Positions 44,924-53,896 of a stretch of 64,000 bases of DNA are shown here, one piece after another. This DNA comes from Ralstonia pickettii (GTDB lineage Bacteria; Pseudomonadota; Gammaproteobacteria; Burkholderiales; Burkholderiaceae). The stretch lies in assembly GCF_000607165.1 (NCBI RefSeq), contig NZ_JFZG01000024.1, positions 963,360 through 1,027,359 on the forward strand, in the 5' to 3' direction. The notes beneath the pieces were generated by a model, which was not told where the DNA came from, searched no databases, and saw nothing but the letters and a program-made list of their open reading frames with translations. Every line of letters begins with the position of its first letter. Within the stretch, counting starts at the first letter, position 1. The translations under genes were made by a program, and so were the position numbers.

Positions 44924-45736
44924 GGGTCAATCTCCTTTGGCAGGGTATGGATCGGGCGCTGCGCAGCTTGTCTCAAGCCCGGCGCAGCGCTGATGTCATA
45001 TACGTCTGCCATGCGAGATCGGATGCAGGATGGATCGAGCCACTGCAGAGTTTTGATGTGCGGACATGGTCCACGCTCACGCAGACTGCATCGAACCGCA
45101 CTGGACCGTATCAATGCACGGAATTTCGTTGGAGCAGTGCGGCGATGTAAATCTAGGTGCAATGTCCCAGTCCGGAATGGCTATGCCGCGCCATTCGCAA
45201 GAAATAGCGCGCACTTTTACTTGTCCGGAAATTGCCGTCTTCTTCCCGTTAAGGCCAGCGCAACAAGTAAAGCGGTGAGCAAAAGGAATAAGGGCGGGGC
45301 GGCCAAGCGAAGATCAGCGCAAATAGGATGGACGAGCCGCTCCCCCAGTTCCACCATGGAATCGGTCAGTCTAGGGGTAGGCCCATTGGCGGCGTCACGA
45401 AGCCGCTTTGACACCGGGGTGTGAAAAGCACCTACCGGGGCTTCACCGGGCGTGGCGCTGGGCAAGTCTGATGCCACGGCAGGTACGCGCTCGCTGGTGA
45501 TGGCCTCGATTGACTTGAGGCCCCCGCTTCGTACGCTGCACACCTGGGACGTTACTAGCGAATTCCGTACTGCTGTCCACCTTGGTGGGCGTCAACAACG
45601 CCTCTCGTCTCCTTCAGTCGTTCAAACCCACATAGACGGCAACGAGGTGTCCACCTCGATTGTCGGAGCGCAAGCACGTGCAAAGGCCCGCGCCCGAACA
45701 GTCACGCCTGCATGTCCCGCAACACGCCCAACTCAC
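44924..45736. other. Intergenic region between the globin operon and promoter module A
   Basis: No supported gene. A minus-strand frame at 45217-45543 ends in a hydrophobic segment plus charged tail (FLLLTALLVALALTGRRR), which could be a relic of a membrane protein, but it has no start signal or family match. The promoter of the globin operon lies at the left end. Confidence 0.4.
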
Positions 45737-45866
45737 TCGATTCGACATCATCTGCGCCTGATTCCGTCGGTGTTTTCCCTAACCTTTATTGCGTTGAGTT
45801 TAGGCCGTTAAGCCGCTAATATTTGGCCGATTCAACGTGCTTTATAGGCCGACAAAACGTAATAAT
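45737..45866 (+). promoter_or_regulatory. Repeat-operator promoter module, copy A
   Basis: A 130-bp block that aligns without gaps to copies B and C. It holds GGTGTTTTCCCTA (45769-45781), -35 TTGAGT (45794-45799), 17 bp, -10 TAATAT (45817-45822). Three 22-bp repeats (45801, 45823, 45845) start inside the spacer. It lies 187 bp upstream of the aldehyde dehydrogenase start, leaving a long leader with an AGGAGG at 45867. Confidence 0.85.
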
Positions 45867-46052
45867 AGGAGGTTTGTCGGGACCGAGACGTTGGGGCTGG
45901 CTCCTTGCATGTGGCGCTGCAACTGACTGTCATCCTTTGCGCCTGTACCAGCGCGTCGTTATGGCGTACCGATATCTGGTTCGCCAGCCTCGGCATGGCT
46001 TGCCCGAATGCTTTCTGCGAAGCGTCATCCATTCCATATGCAGTTCAACGTA

Positions 46053-47537
46053 ATGAACCTCGACACCCAAGCTACTGCAGTGCTCCAAGACAGCCTGCGC
46101 GACTCTTCACTGCTCGAAACGCGCGCCTGGTTGGCCTCGGGATGGCAAGAGGCATCCAGCGGACGCTCGTTTGCAGTGACCAATCCTGCCACGGGCGAGA
46201 TCCTGGCCCGCGTGGCCAGCCTGAGCGGTGCCGAGGTTGAATCGGCAATCACGGCCTCCGCAGAAGCGCAGGCCGTGTGGCAGCGCCGCAGCAGCCACGA
46301 GCGGGCCAAGCTGCTGCGTGCCTGGTTCGATCTGATGATTGCCAACGCCGACGACCTGGCTCTGATCATGACCTCGGAGCAGGGCAAACCGCTGGCCGAA
46401 GCGCGCGGCGAGATCCTTTACGCGGCGTCGTTTGTCGAGTGGTTCGCGGAAGAGGCGAAGCGCATCTACGGTGACGTCGCATCGCATCCGCAGACCGACA
46501 AGCGGATCCTCGTCATTCGCCAGCCGGTCGGTGTTTGCGCGGCCATCACGCCGTGGAATTTCCCGGCGGCGATGATCACCCGCAAGGTGGCACCAGCCCT
46601 TGCCGCGGGCTGCTCGATTATCGTGCGGCCGGCCGACCTGACGCCGCTGACCGCGCTTGCGCTGGCAGTGCTGGCTGAGCGTGCGGGCATTCCTGCCGGC
46701 GTGCTTCAAATAGTGTGCGGCCCTTCGCGCGAGATCGGTGCAGTCCTGACGGCCAGCCCGGTCGTACGCAAACTGTCCTTTACAGGCTCGACCGAGGTTG
46801 GTCGCGTGCTGATGAGCCAGTCGTCGCCGACGATCAAGCGGCTGTCGCTCGAGCTGGGTGGCAACGCCCCGTTCATCGTGTTCGACGATGCGGATCTCGA
46901 TGCCGCCATCGAAGGCGCGATGGCGTCGAAATACCGCAACAGCGGCCAGACCTGCGTATGCGCCAACCGCTTCCTGGTGCAGGACGGCATCTACGACCGC
47001 TTCGTCGAGGCGCTGGTGCGCCGCGTGGCGGAGCTCAAGGTCGGCAATGGCGTCGAGCCAGGCGTGCAACAGGGGCCGCTGATTCAGAAGTCCGCGTGCG
47101 AACACCTGCAAGCCATGATCGACGATGCCGTCGACAAGGGCGCGAAGGTCGTCATCGGCGGCAAGGGCCATGCATTGGGCGGCACGTTCTTCGAGCCGAC
47201 CGTGATTGCCGGCGCCACGCCAGACATGCGCGTGGCGCGCGAGGAACTGTTCGGTCCGGTCGCTCCCGTGTTCCGCTTTCGCGATGAAGCCGAGGCGATT
47301 GCGCTGGCCAATGACACCGAGTACGGCCTGGCCGCCTATCTCTACACCCGCGACAACGCACGCATCTGGCGCGTTGGTGAAGCACTGGAGTACGGCATGG
47401 TGGGCCTGAACACCGGTCTGATTTCCAACGAGGTGGCCCCGTTCGGCGGCGTGAAGCAGTCCGGCCTCGGCCGCGAGGGCTCGCGATACGGCATCGACGA
47501 ATACCTGGAAATCAAGTACCTGTGCGCGCAGGTCTGA
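46053..47537 (+). CDS. NAD(P)-dependent aldehyde dehydrogenase (succinate-semialdehyde type)
   Basis: A 494-residue enzyme. Cofactor motif TPWNFPAAMITRKVAPALAAG, catalytic Glu in LELGGNAPFIVFDDAD and catalytic Cys in NSGQTCVCANR, then EELFGPVAPVFRF. The pattern is nearest to GabD-type semialdehyde dehydrogenases, which act on omega-oxo acids. In this operon it could oxidise the omega-oxo acid formed after ring opening and alcohol oxidation. Start: ATG 46053 (MNLDTQATAV) is favoured, though ATGs at 46038 and 46008 are in frame and none has a clear ribosome site. It is the first gene after promoter module A. Confidence 0.92.
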   Translation: MNLDTQATAVLQDSLRDSSLLETRAWLASGWQEASSGRSFAVTNPATGEILARVASLSGAEVESAITASAEAQAVWQRRSSHERAKLLRAWFDLMIANADDLALIMTSEQGKPLAEARGEILYAASFVEWFAEEAKRIYGDVASHPQTDKRILVIRQPVGVCAAITPWNFPAAMITRKVAPALAAGCSIIVRPADLTPLTALALAVLAERAGIPAGVLQIVCGPSREIGAVLTASPVVRKLSFTGSTEVGRVLMSQSSPTIKRLSLELGGNAPFIVFDDADLDAAIEGAMASKYRNSGQTCVCANRFLVQDGIYDRFVEALVRRVAELKVGNGVEPGVQQGPLIQKSACEHLQAMIDDAVDKGAKVVIGGKGHALGGTFFEPTVIAGATPDMRVAREELFGPVAPVFRFRDEAEAIALANDTEYGLAAYLYTRDNARIWRVGEALEYGMVGLNTGLISNEVAPFGGVKQSGLGREGSRYGIDEYLEIKYLCAQV

Positions 47538-47572
47538 GCACGGCGTAACCGACAGCATCAAAGAGCAAAAGA

Positions 47573-48742
47573 ATGGCTCAATTCCAACAGCCGGTACGCT
47601 TCGACACGGTCCCGTCCATCCTCCAGGAATGGGGCGCCGCCCGCCGCCTCGGAGAAATCCTGGCCACATGGACAGAGCGCCGCAGTGTGCTGGTCGTCAC
47701 TGATGGTGGCCTGCACGAAGCCGGGGTGCTGGAGAACGCCAAGGCATCGCTGGCGACAGCCGGCTTCCGCGTGACCGTTTTCGACGAGGTGGTAGCCGAT
47801 CCGCCTGAGGCGGTGCTGCTGCGCTGCGTCGAGCATGCGCGCGCGGCTGGTGTCGATCTCGTGATTGGTCTGGGTGGCGGCTCGTCGATGGACGTTGCGA
47901 AGCTGGCGGCCGTGCTGCTTGTTTCCGAACAGCCGCTGGCCGAGATGTATGGCATCGGAAACGTCAAGGGCACACGCGTGCCGCTGGTGCAGATGCCGAC
48001 CACGGCCGGTACCGGTTCGGAGGTCACCAACATCTCCATCGTGTCGGTCGGCGAGACGACCAAGATGGGAATCGTCGCGCCCCAGCTTTTCGCGGACCGG
48101 GTGATCCTGGACGCCGAGCTGACGGTCGGCCTGCCGCGTCAGCACACTGCGGCCACGGGGATCGACGCCATGGTTCACGCCATCGAGGCTTACACCAGCA
48201 AGCACAAGAAGAACGTCATCTCCGACGCGCTGGCGCGTGAGGCGCTACGCCTGCTGTCGGCCAATTTGCTGGCTGCATGCGAGAACGGTAACGACCGGAG
48301 CGCGCGCGAGGCGATGCTGCTTGGCGCGACGCTCGCCGGCCAGGCCTTCGCCAATGCGCCGGTTGCGGCCGTCCATGCGTTGGCGTATCCGCTGGGTGGG
48401 CATTTCCATATCCCGCACGGTCTGTCGAACGCGCTGATGCTTGGGCCCGTGTTGCGCTTCAACGCAGCAGCAGCGGCCGCGCAGTACGCAGAGCTGGCCG
48501 GTGCGCTAGGCGTCGGTCATGCCGATGCCGATGACGAAGCCCGCACCGAGGCCTTTATTGGATTCATGGAGGATCTGATGGATCGGTCCGGTGCGCCGCG
48601 GCGGCTGCGCGATGCAGGTGTCACGCGCGAAAGCCTGGCGATGCTTGCTGCGGACGCCATGCAACAGCAGCGCCTATTGCAGAACAACCCGGTGGAGGTG
48701 CGGCAAGCCGACGCCCTGCAGCTCTACGAACAGGCGTACTGA
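47573..48742 (+). CDS. Iron-containing alcohol dehydrogenase
   Basis: A 389-residue Fe-ADH (type III). The NAD-binding motif is VIGLGGGSSMDVAKLAAVL, followed by PTTAGTGSEVTNISIV. Metal ligands lie in GIDAMVHAIEAYTS (Asp and His) and in HALAYPLGGHFHIPHGLSNAL (His residues). It is 35 bases after the aldehyde dehydrogenase. In context it would turn an alcohol or hydroxy acid into the aldehyde for the preceding enzyme. Substrate is not deducible. RBS AAGAGC before ATG is weak. Confidence 0.93.
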   Translation: MAQFQQPVRFDTVPSILQEWGAARRLGEILATWTERRSVLVVTDGGLHEAGVLENAKASLATAGFRVTVFDEVVADPPEAVLLRCVEHARAAGVDLVIGLGGGSSMDVAKLAAVLLVSEQPLAEMYGIGNVKGTRVPLVQMPTTAGTGSEVTNISIVSVGETTKMGIVAPQLFADRVILDAELTVGLPRQHTAATGIDAMVHAIEAYTSKHKKNVISDALAREALRLLSANLLAACENGNDRSAREAMLLGATLAGQAFANAPVAAVHALAYPLGGHFHIPHGLSNALMLGPVLRFNAAAAAAQYAELAGALGVGHADADDEARTEAFIGFMEDLMDRSGAPRRLRDAGVTRESLAMLAADAMQQQRLLQNNPVEVRQADALQLYEQAY

Positions 48743-48800
48743 AGAGAGAGTGGGGCGCTCGCTGGACCGGTGCAGACCGGCATCCACCAATCCATTGCAA

Positions 48801-48828
48801 TAAAGGGGCCCGCCGTCTGGCGGGGCCC
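48801..48828 (+). other. GC-rich hairpin in the 48743-48850 gap
   Basis: GGGGCCCGCC / GGCGGGGCCC with a four-base loop and no T tract. It lies 20 bases before the monooxygenase start and may stabilise or set the level of the downstream message rather than end transcription. Confidence 0.4.
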
Positions 48829-48850
48829 GCAGCACAGGAAGTGAAGCATC

Positions 48851-50314
48851 ATGAGTAACGTGGAAACCAACGGTCACTACAAGGTTGTCGTCCTCGGCGC
48901 CGGATTCGGCGGGTTGGGCATGGCGGCGCAGTTGAAGCAGGCGGGCATCGATGATTTCGTCGTGCTCGAAAAGCGCCCGGCGCTGGGCGGTGTTTGGCGC
49001 GACAACTCCTACCCTGGCGCGGCGTGTGACACCGAATCGCACCTCTATTGCTACAGTTTCCACCCGCATTTGCGCGTGAGCGCCATGTACGCGGGCCGCG
49101 ACGAGCTGCTCGGCTACATGGAATCGCTCGCAGACCGCTTCGGACTCGATGCCCACTTGCGCTTCAACAGCGAAATCCGCAGCGCGGTTTGGGACAAGGC
49201 TGATCGCCTCTGGCGCTTCGAACTGGCCGACGGCTCGCGCCTGACCTCGCGCTTCTTCGTGCCGGCCTGGGGCCAGCTCAACCGACCGTTGATTCCCAAG
49301 GTGCCGGGACTGAACACCTTCAAGGGGGAATACTTTCATTCCGCCGACTGGCGCCATGATGTGGACCTGCGCGGCAAGCGCGTCGCCAGCATTGGTAACG
49401 CGGCCAGCGCGGTGCAGTACGTTCCCGAGATTGCCCCGGTGGTGAACCATCTGACCGTGTTCCAACGCAGCGCCAACTGGATCATGCCGCGCAATCAGAT
49501 TGTCTTCACCACGGAACAGCTCGATGAATTTCAGCGCGATCCGGCACTGTTCGAAAAGAGCCGCGAGCGGCTGCATGCATTCCGAGAGTCAGGCTTCGAG
49601 CGCACCCGCGTCGGCACCGATGCGCAGCGCGAAGGCAAGCGCCTGGCGCTGGAGCATTTGGAGCGTAGCGTGGCCGACCCGGCCCTGCGTGCCAAGCTCA
49701 CGCCAGGCTATGAATTTGCCTGCAAGCGCATTCTGCGCTCCGACGACTACTATCCCGCTCTGACGCGCGACAACGTCACGCTCGAGACGGCCGGAATTGA
49801 GGCGTTTGTGGAAGAGGGCATCCTGACCAAGGATGGCCGCGTGCACGCTTTCGACGTCGTGGTATTCGGCACCGGTTTTGAGAGCCAGGCATTCCAGGGT
49901 GACCTGCAGGTCAGCGGCCTCGACGGTTCGCTGGCCGATGCCTGGGCCGACGGACCGCAAGCGTATCTCGGCATGGCGGTACCGGGCTTCCCAAATCTCT
50001 TCATGATCTATGGCCCGAACACGAACCTGAACCACAACTCCATCCTCTCGATGCTGGAGATCCAGCAGCGCTACATCATCGATGCGATTCGCGGCATCGA
50101 GGCCTCGGGCGTTGGTGCGTGCCAGATCAGCAAGGCGCGATCCGACGACTACAACCGTGCGCTGCAGACGGCGATGGGCGGCTCGGCATTTTCCGCCGAC
50201 TGCTCAAGCTGGTACAAGAACGCCCAGGGCAAGGTCATCAACAACTGGTCTGGCACGGTGGACGAGTACCGCGCGGCGGTGCGCTGGGACCTCGGCGCAT
50301 TCGAGCAGGTTTGA
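48851..50314 (+). CDS. Flavin-containing monooxygenase, Baeyer-Villiger type
   Basis: A 487-residue FAD/NADPH enzyme. FAD motif GAGFGGLGMAAQL at about residue 16, then VWRDNSYPGAACDTESHLYCYSF, typical of Baeyer-Villiger monooxygenases. The BVMO fingerprint FxGxxxHxxxW occurs as FKGEYFHSADW at residues 157-167. The NADPH motif is GKRVASIGNAASAVQ. FGTGFES and GPNTNLNHNSIL follow. Such enzymes turn ketones into esters or lactones. The next gene encodes a hydrolase that could open the product, which supports the call. Substrate unknown. Confidence 0.9.
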   Translation: MSNVETNGHYKVVVLGAGFGGLGMAAQLKQAGIDDFVVLEKRPALGGVWRDNSYPGAACDTESHLYCYSFHPHLRVSAMYAGRDELLGYMESLADRFGLDAHLRFNSEIRSAVWDKADRLWRFELADGSRLTSRFFVPAWGQLNRPLIPKVPGLNTFKGEYFHSADWRHDVDLRGKRVASIGNAASAVQYVPEIAPVVNHLTVFQRSANWIMPRNQIVFTTEQLDEFQRDPALFEKSRERLHAFRESGFERTRVGTDAQREGKRLALEHLERSVADPALRAKLTPGYEFACKRILRSDDYYPALTRDNVTLETAGIEAFVEEGILTKDGRVHAFDVVVFGTGFESQAFQGDLQVSGLDGSLADAWADGPQAYLGMAVPGFPNLFMIYGPNTNLNHNSILSMLEIQQRYIIDAIRGIEASGVGACQISKARSDDYNRALQTAMGGSAFSADCSSWYKNAQGKVINNWSGTVDEYRAAVRWDLGAFEQV

Positions 50315-50326
50315 CGGGGCAGGGAC

Positions 50327-51304
50327 GTGTCTTCGGAACTCTCCTGGCAGCCGCTAAGCGAGGTGGCGGAAGATGCACAGCCCCTGGTGCAGGCGTTTCG
50401 CGAAGCGGGCGGCCTGCACTACGGCAGCCTGGCGCCGGAGCCTTCGCGCGCGAACTTTGCCCGGGCCTGCAGCCTGAATGGCTTGAACGACATCGACGGC
50501 GTTGACCACCGCGACATCATGGTGCCTGTGACCGACGGTGAGATTCGGGTGCGCCTGTACCAACCAAACGAGGCGGAGTGCGCGGGCGGCAAGGGGCCCT
50601 TGGTCGTGTTCCTGCACGGCGGTGGCTGGGTGATCGGCAGCATCGACACGCATGACGGCATTTGCCGGCTGCTGGCCCGGCAAAGCGGCTGCATCGTCGC
50701 GTCGGTGGAATATCGTCTGGCCCCGGAACATCAATGGCCAGTGCCGCTTCGGGACTGCGAGGAGGCACTCGGCTATTTGGTCGCCAATGCGGCAGCGTTG
50801 TCCATTGACGCCAGCCGCGTGGTGCTGGCTGGAGATAGCGCGGGCGGCAATATGGCGACCATCATCAGCAACGCGCCGGCTACAGGGGCGTACCAGGTCG
50901 TAGGCCAGGTGCTGCTCTATCCGGTGACGGACCTGACAGCAAGCCGGCCCTCCTACGGCCGCTTCCGAGTCGGACTGCCGCTCGTCGCAGAATCGATGCG
51001 ATGGTTCCGCGATCTGTACGTGCCAGCGGGCACGCCGCTTGACCAGCCTGCCTTGTCACCGCTGCTACACGCAGAGGGCCGCCGCCAGCCACCGATGTTT
51101 ATCGCTACCGTCGGCCTGGACCCGCTCTGTGACGAAGGCATTGAATACGCGGCAATGGCGGCGCGAGCAGGTGGCTTGCTGGAGCATCACCACCTACCTC
51201 GTCACATGCACGGCATTTTCACGGCGGCAGGGCGCATCAGCACTGCGCAGAATCTGCTAGAGCGCGCAGGCTTATTCATTCGCCGACTGTCTTCGCATTC
51301 GTGA
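50327..51304 (+). CDS. Alpha/beta hydrolase of the hormone-sensitive lipase family
   Basis: A 325-residue esterase starting at GTG 50327. The oxyanion motif is VVFLHGGGWVIGSID, followed by VASVEYRLAPEHQWP, the nucleophile box GDSAGGNMA, the aspartate in ATVGLDPLCDEG and histidine in HHLPRHMHGIF. It lies 12 bases after the monooxygenase gene, and hydrolysis of the lactone or ester made there is the natural role. It ends the first transcription unit. Confidence 0.93.
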   Translation: MSSELSWQPLSEVAEDAQPLVQAFREAGGLHYGSLAPEPSRANFARACSLNGLNDIDGVDHRDIMVPVTDGEIRVRLYQPNEAECAGGKGPLVVFLHGGGWVIGSIDTHDGICRLLARQSGCIVASVEYRLAPEHQWPVPLRDCEEALGYLVANAAALSIDASRVVLAGDSAGGNMATIISNAPATGAYQVVGQVLLYPVTDLTASRPSYGRFRVGLPLVAESMRWFRDLYVPAGTPLDQPALSPLLHAEGRRQPPMFIATVGLDPLCDEGIEYAAMAARAGGLLEHHHLPRHMHGIFTAAGRISTAQNLLERAGLFIRRLSSHS

Positions 51305-51660
51305 AGCGTTGCTTCTGATGGGCGACGATGAGGCCGCCTTCTTCTGATGTGTAGGCATGCGAGCTAGCGCGTGTGCTGATCGCTGCGGCAGGAATGCCGC
51401 GCCCATCCTGCCGGTCTTGACTCGCACTTCGGCAATTTGCTAGGCCTGCAAGGACCGCCCGCGTGATTCGCGGCCCCCCGCGCTTGAACACGGAAATCCC
51501 GACGCGCCTGGCGATGGAACTAGCCTCGTCGTGAGTGGCGCCTCTCTCAGTTGTTCCTTTCCCAGCTCTCCGTCTGATGCCAACGCGGCACGCGCGCGTG
51601 CTGGGAGCCTCGCGCCGCTGCGCTCGAACGGCCGAATCCCCACCCGCACGCGTAAGTAAA
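51305..51660. other. Intergenic region before promoter module B
   Basis: No gene seen. Several short open frames, none with a family pattern. No clear terminator was found after the hydrolase gene. Confidence 0.4.
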
Positions 51661-51790
51661 TCGATTGGACATCGTTTGCGTCTTGTTTGGTTGGTGTTTT
51701 CCCTAGCTTTTGTCACCTTGATGATAGGCCGGTGCAACGCTAATATTTGGCCGTACTAACGTTGTTTTTAGGCCGTAAATACGTACTCGC
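51661..51790 (+). promoter_or_regulatory. Repeat-operator promoter module, copy B
   Basis: Same 130-bp layout as copy A without gaps. GGTGTTTTCCCTA (51693-51705), -35 TTGATG (51718-51723), 17 bp, -10 TAATAT (51741-51746), 22-bp repeats starting at 51725, 51747 and 51769. The leader to the RidA-like gene is about 190 nt. Confidence 0.85.
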
Positions 51791-51984
51791 AAGGCGATGC
51801 TCAGGTTAGGGGCGCCCAGGTCGGTGCCGCACCGAGCGTCACAGGCCCGTGCTGGCTTCCTTGGCGGCGAGGTGATCTGCAAATGGCAGCCAGAAAACAG
51901 CTGCCGGGGCTACAGCGCTGTGGGCGTCTTCTTCTGCTCTGCACTCCTGTTTCCATCAACGCATCTAGCAGGGAGGCTCAGGCC

Positions 51985-52398
51985 ATGGCTGCGAGCAATA
52001 AACGTCAATCGATCGTCCCGGCCCCTTTCCAAGGGCACTACGACGCGTATCACTTCTCGCCGGCAACGCGTGTGGGCGACATGGTTTGGGTATCCGGCCA
52101 GGTTGGCGTGAACACGGACATGAAGCCTGCCGAAGGGATGCAAGCGCAGGCGCAGATCGCTTTCGAATGCCTGAAGCTGGTTCTCGAAGAGGCGGGCGCG
52201 AGCCTGGCCGATGTCGTTGAGCTCACAACGTTTCACACGGACCTGCATGGCGACATCGATGCGTTTATCGCCGTCAAGGACCAGTACTTCCCGAGCCGCT
52301 ATCCGTCGTGGTCAGCGGTGGGGGTGACGCAGTTGGCCTTGCCTGGATTGCTGATCGAGATTCGCGCAACGGCCGTAGCCGGATCCGGAGAGGAATGA
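51985..52398 (+). CDS. RidA-family (YjgF/Rid) protein
   Basis: A 137-residue trimer-forming protein. The pattern YHFSPATRVGDMVWVSGQVGVNTDMKPAEGMQAQAQIAFECLKLVLEEAGASLADVVELTTFHTDL, then ALPGLLIEIRATAVA, includes the conserved Arg of the active site in IEIRATA. RidA enzymes hydrolyse reactive imines/enamines from amino-acid or amine oxidation. The ATG at 51985 has GGGAGG upstream; the frame start at 51883 does not. First gene of unit B. Confidence 0.9.
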   Translation: MAASNKRQSIVPAPFQGHYDAYHFSPATRVGDMVWVSGQVGVNTDMKPAEGMQAQAQIAFECLKLVLEEAGASLADVVELTTFHTDLHGDIDAFIAVKDQYFPSRYPSWSAVGVTQLALPGLLIEIRATAVAGSGEE

Positions 52399-52454
52399 GC
52401 GCTTGAGGCGGCCGGACATGCTGGCTGCAAGGCGAGAGATATTGGAAGGAGCCC

Positions 52455-53822
52455 ATGATGAAGAAGCAACGCATTGAAGTCGTATCCGCAATCGCGGCCG
52501 CAGTATGTTTTGCGATCGGTACCGCCGCCATGGCGGAAGACCTCACTCCTGAGGGCGCTGATCGATCTGCCAGCAAGGACGGTAGCGTCCCCGTTTATGC
52601 CGGCAAGCAATCCCCCGAAGCCGGATGGGAGTGGGGCAAGGTTCGCGGTGATTTCTGGAAGCACAAGAGCGAGAAGCCTCTGTACTCGATCGATGCGTCA
52701 AACATCGACAAGTACGCGGACAAGCTGACGCCCGGCCAGATCCAGCTCCTCAAGCAGAAGAAGGGCTATCGCATGGACGTGTATGCGTCGCATCGCGAAT
52801 GCCAGGTGCCCGACTTTGTTGCGCAAAACTCCAAGGCAAATCTGACCGGAGCGAAGCTGGATTCGACGGGGGAGCAACTGCAGACCGCAACCCTTCCGGG
52901 TGTTGTATTCCCGCAGCCTAAGAACGGCGCAGAAGCGATCCTGAACTACATGTATCGCTACCACGGTGAAGGTCTGGAATGGCCGAAGATGGTCACCTCC
53001 ATTTCCCCACGCCCGGGCAGCAACGAATGGATCGACGTGATCTCTCCGCAGCATGCCTTCGTCCCCTGGGGCAAGCCGGGCAAGACGACGCCACAGGATG
53101 TTGATCAGCTCAGCAGTGCCGCCTTCTTCAAGATGGAATCGCCACCGGCGCTGGCAGGACAGGCTTTTGTACAGCGGCAGTTCTTCAACAAGCCATCGGA
53201 GACGTTCTACTACTTCCCGGGCCAACGTCGCGTGCGCCGCATGCCGGCCTATACGCACGATGCGCCGGTCATCGGCATGGAGAACCAGTACCTGATCGAT
53301 GAGGCCAACATGTTCTACGGCACCATCGACCGGTTCAACTGGAAGCTCGTCGGCAAGAAGGAACTGCTGGTGCCGTACAACGCGTTCGGGATGTACAAGT
53401 TCAAGGAAAAGCTGCACGACGTTGCTACACCAGACGGCGTCGCTTCGAGCAATCGTCGCTACGAAATGCACCGCGTCTGGGTGGTCGAGGCCACGCTCAA
53501 GCCGAGCGCGCGCCATGTTGCATCCAAGAAGGTCTTCTACCTCGATGAAGACAGCTGGCTAGCCCTCGTCGGCGAAGACTACGACGCCCAGGGCAAGTTG
53601 TGGAAGGTGCGCGAAAGCTACCCGATTCCGGTGTGGGAGCTGGGCGGCACGTGCGACAACATGCCGTTCGTGATGTACGACCTCAGCAACGGCCGCTACG
53701 TGATGGATCAAACGACGTTCGGCCAGGGCAAGGACATTCATTGGTACGAGCAGATCAATGATCCGCGCTTCAAGACGGATTTCTTTACCGCAGAAACACT
53801 GCGCGCGGTGAGCGAGCGCTGA
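52455..53822 (+). CDS. DUF1329 family periplasmic/outer-membrane protein
   Basis: A 455-residue protein with a signal peptide (VSAIAAAVCFAIGTAAMA). LTPEGADRSASKDGSVP is the usual start of the mature protein. QRRVRRMPAYTHDAP and RYEMHRVWVVEATLKPSARH, then DEDSWLALVGEDYDAQG are DUF1329 signatures (a LolA/LolB-like fold). DUF1329 genes nearly always pair with a DUF1302 porin-like gene and an MMPL transporter, as here. Role: probably handling a hydrophobic compound at the outer membrane. AAGGAG lies before the ATG; the ATG at 52458 is an alternative. Confidence 0.9.
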   Translation: MMKKQRIEVVSAIAAAVCFAIGTAAMAEDLTPEGADRSASKDGSVPVYAGKQSPEAGWEWGKVRGDFWKHKSEKPLYSIDASNIDKYADKLTPGQIQLLKQKKGYRMDVYASHRECQVPDFVAQNSKANLTGAKLDSTGEQLQTATLPGVVFPQPKNGAEAILNYMYRYHGEGLEWPKMVTSISPRPGSNEWIDVISPQHAFVPWGKPGKTTPQDVDQLSSAAFFKMESPPALAGQAFVQRQFFNKPSETFYYFPGQRRVRRMPAYTHDAPVIGMENQYLIDEANMFYGTIDRFNWKLVGKKELLVPYNAFGMYKFKEKLHDVATPDGVASSNRRYEMHRVWVVEATLKPSARHVASKKVFYLDEDSWLALVGEDYDAQGKLWKVRESYPIPVWELGGTCDNMPFVMYDLSNGRYVMDQTTFGQGKDIHWYEQINDPRFKTDFFTAETLRAVSER

Positions 53823-53896
53823 ACGTGGCCGCATGAGCGGGGGCCGGCACGCGCTTGAGGAGGGGCGTGCCGGTATCAAAACGGGTTGGAGGAAAA

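Noticed and set aside
45217..45543. 108-codon minus-strand frame with a hydrophobic C-terminal segment
   Set aside because: One membrane-like segment is not enough. No ribosome site, family match or coupled neighbour.
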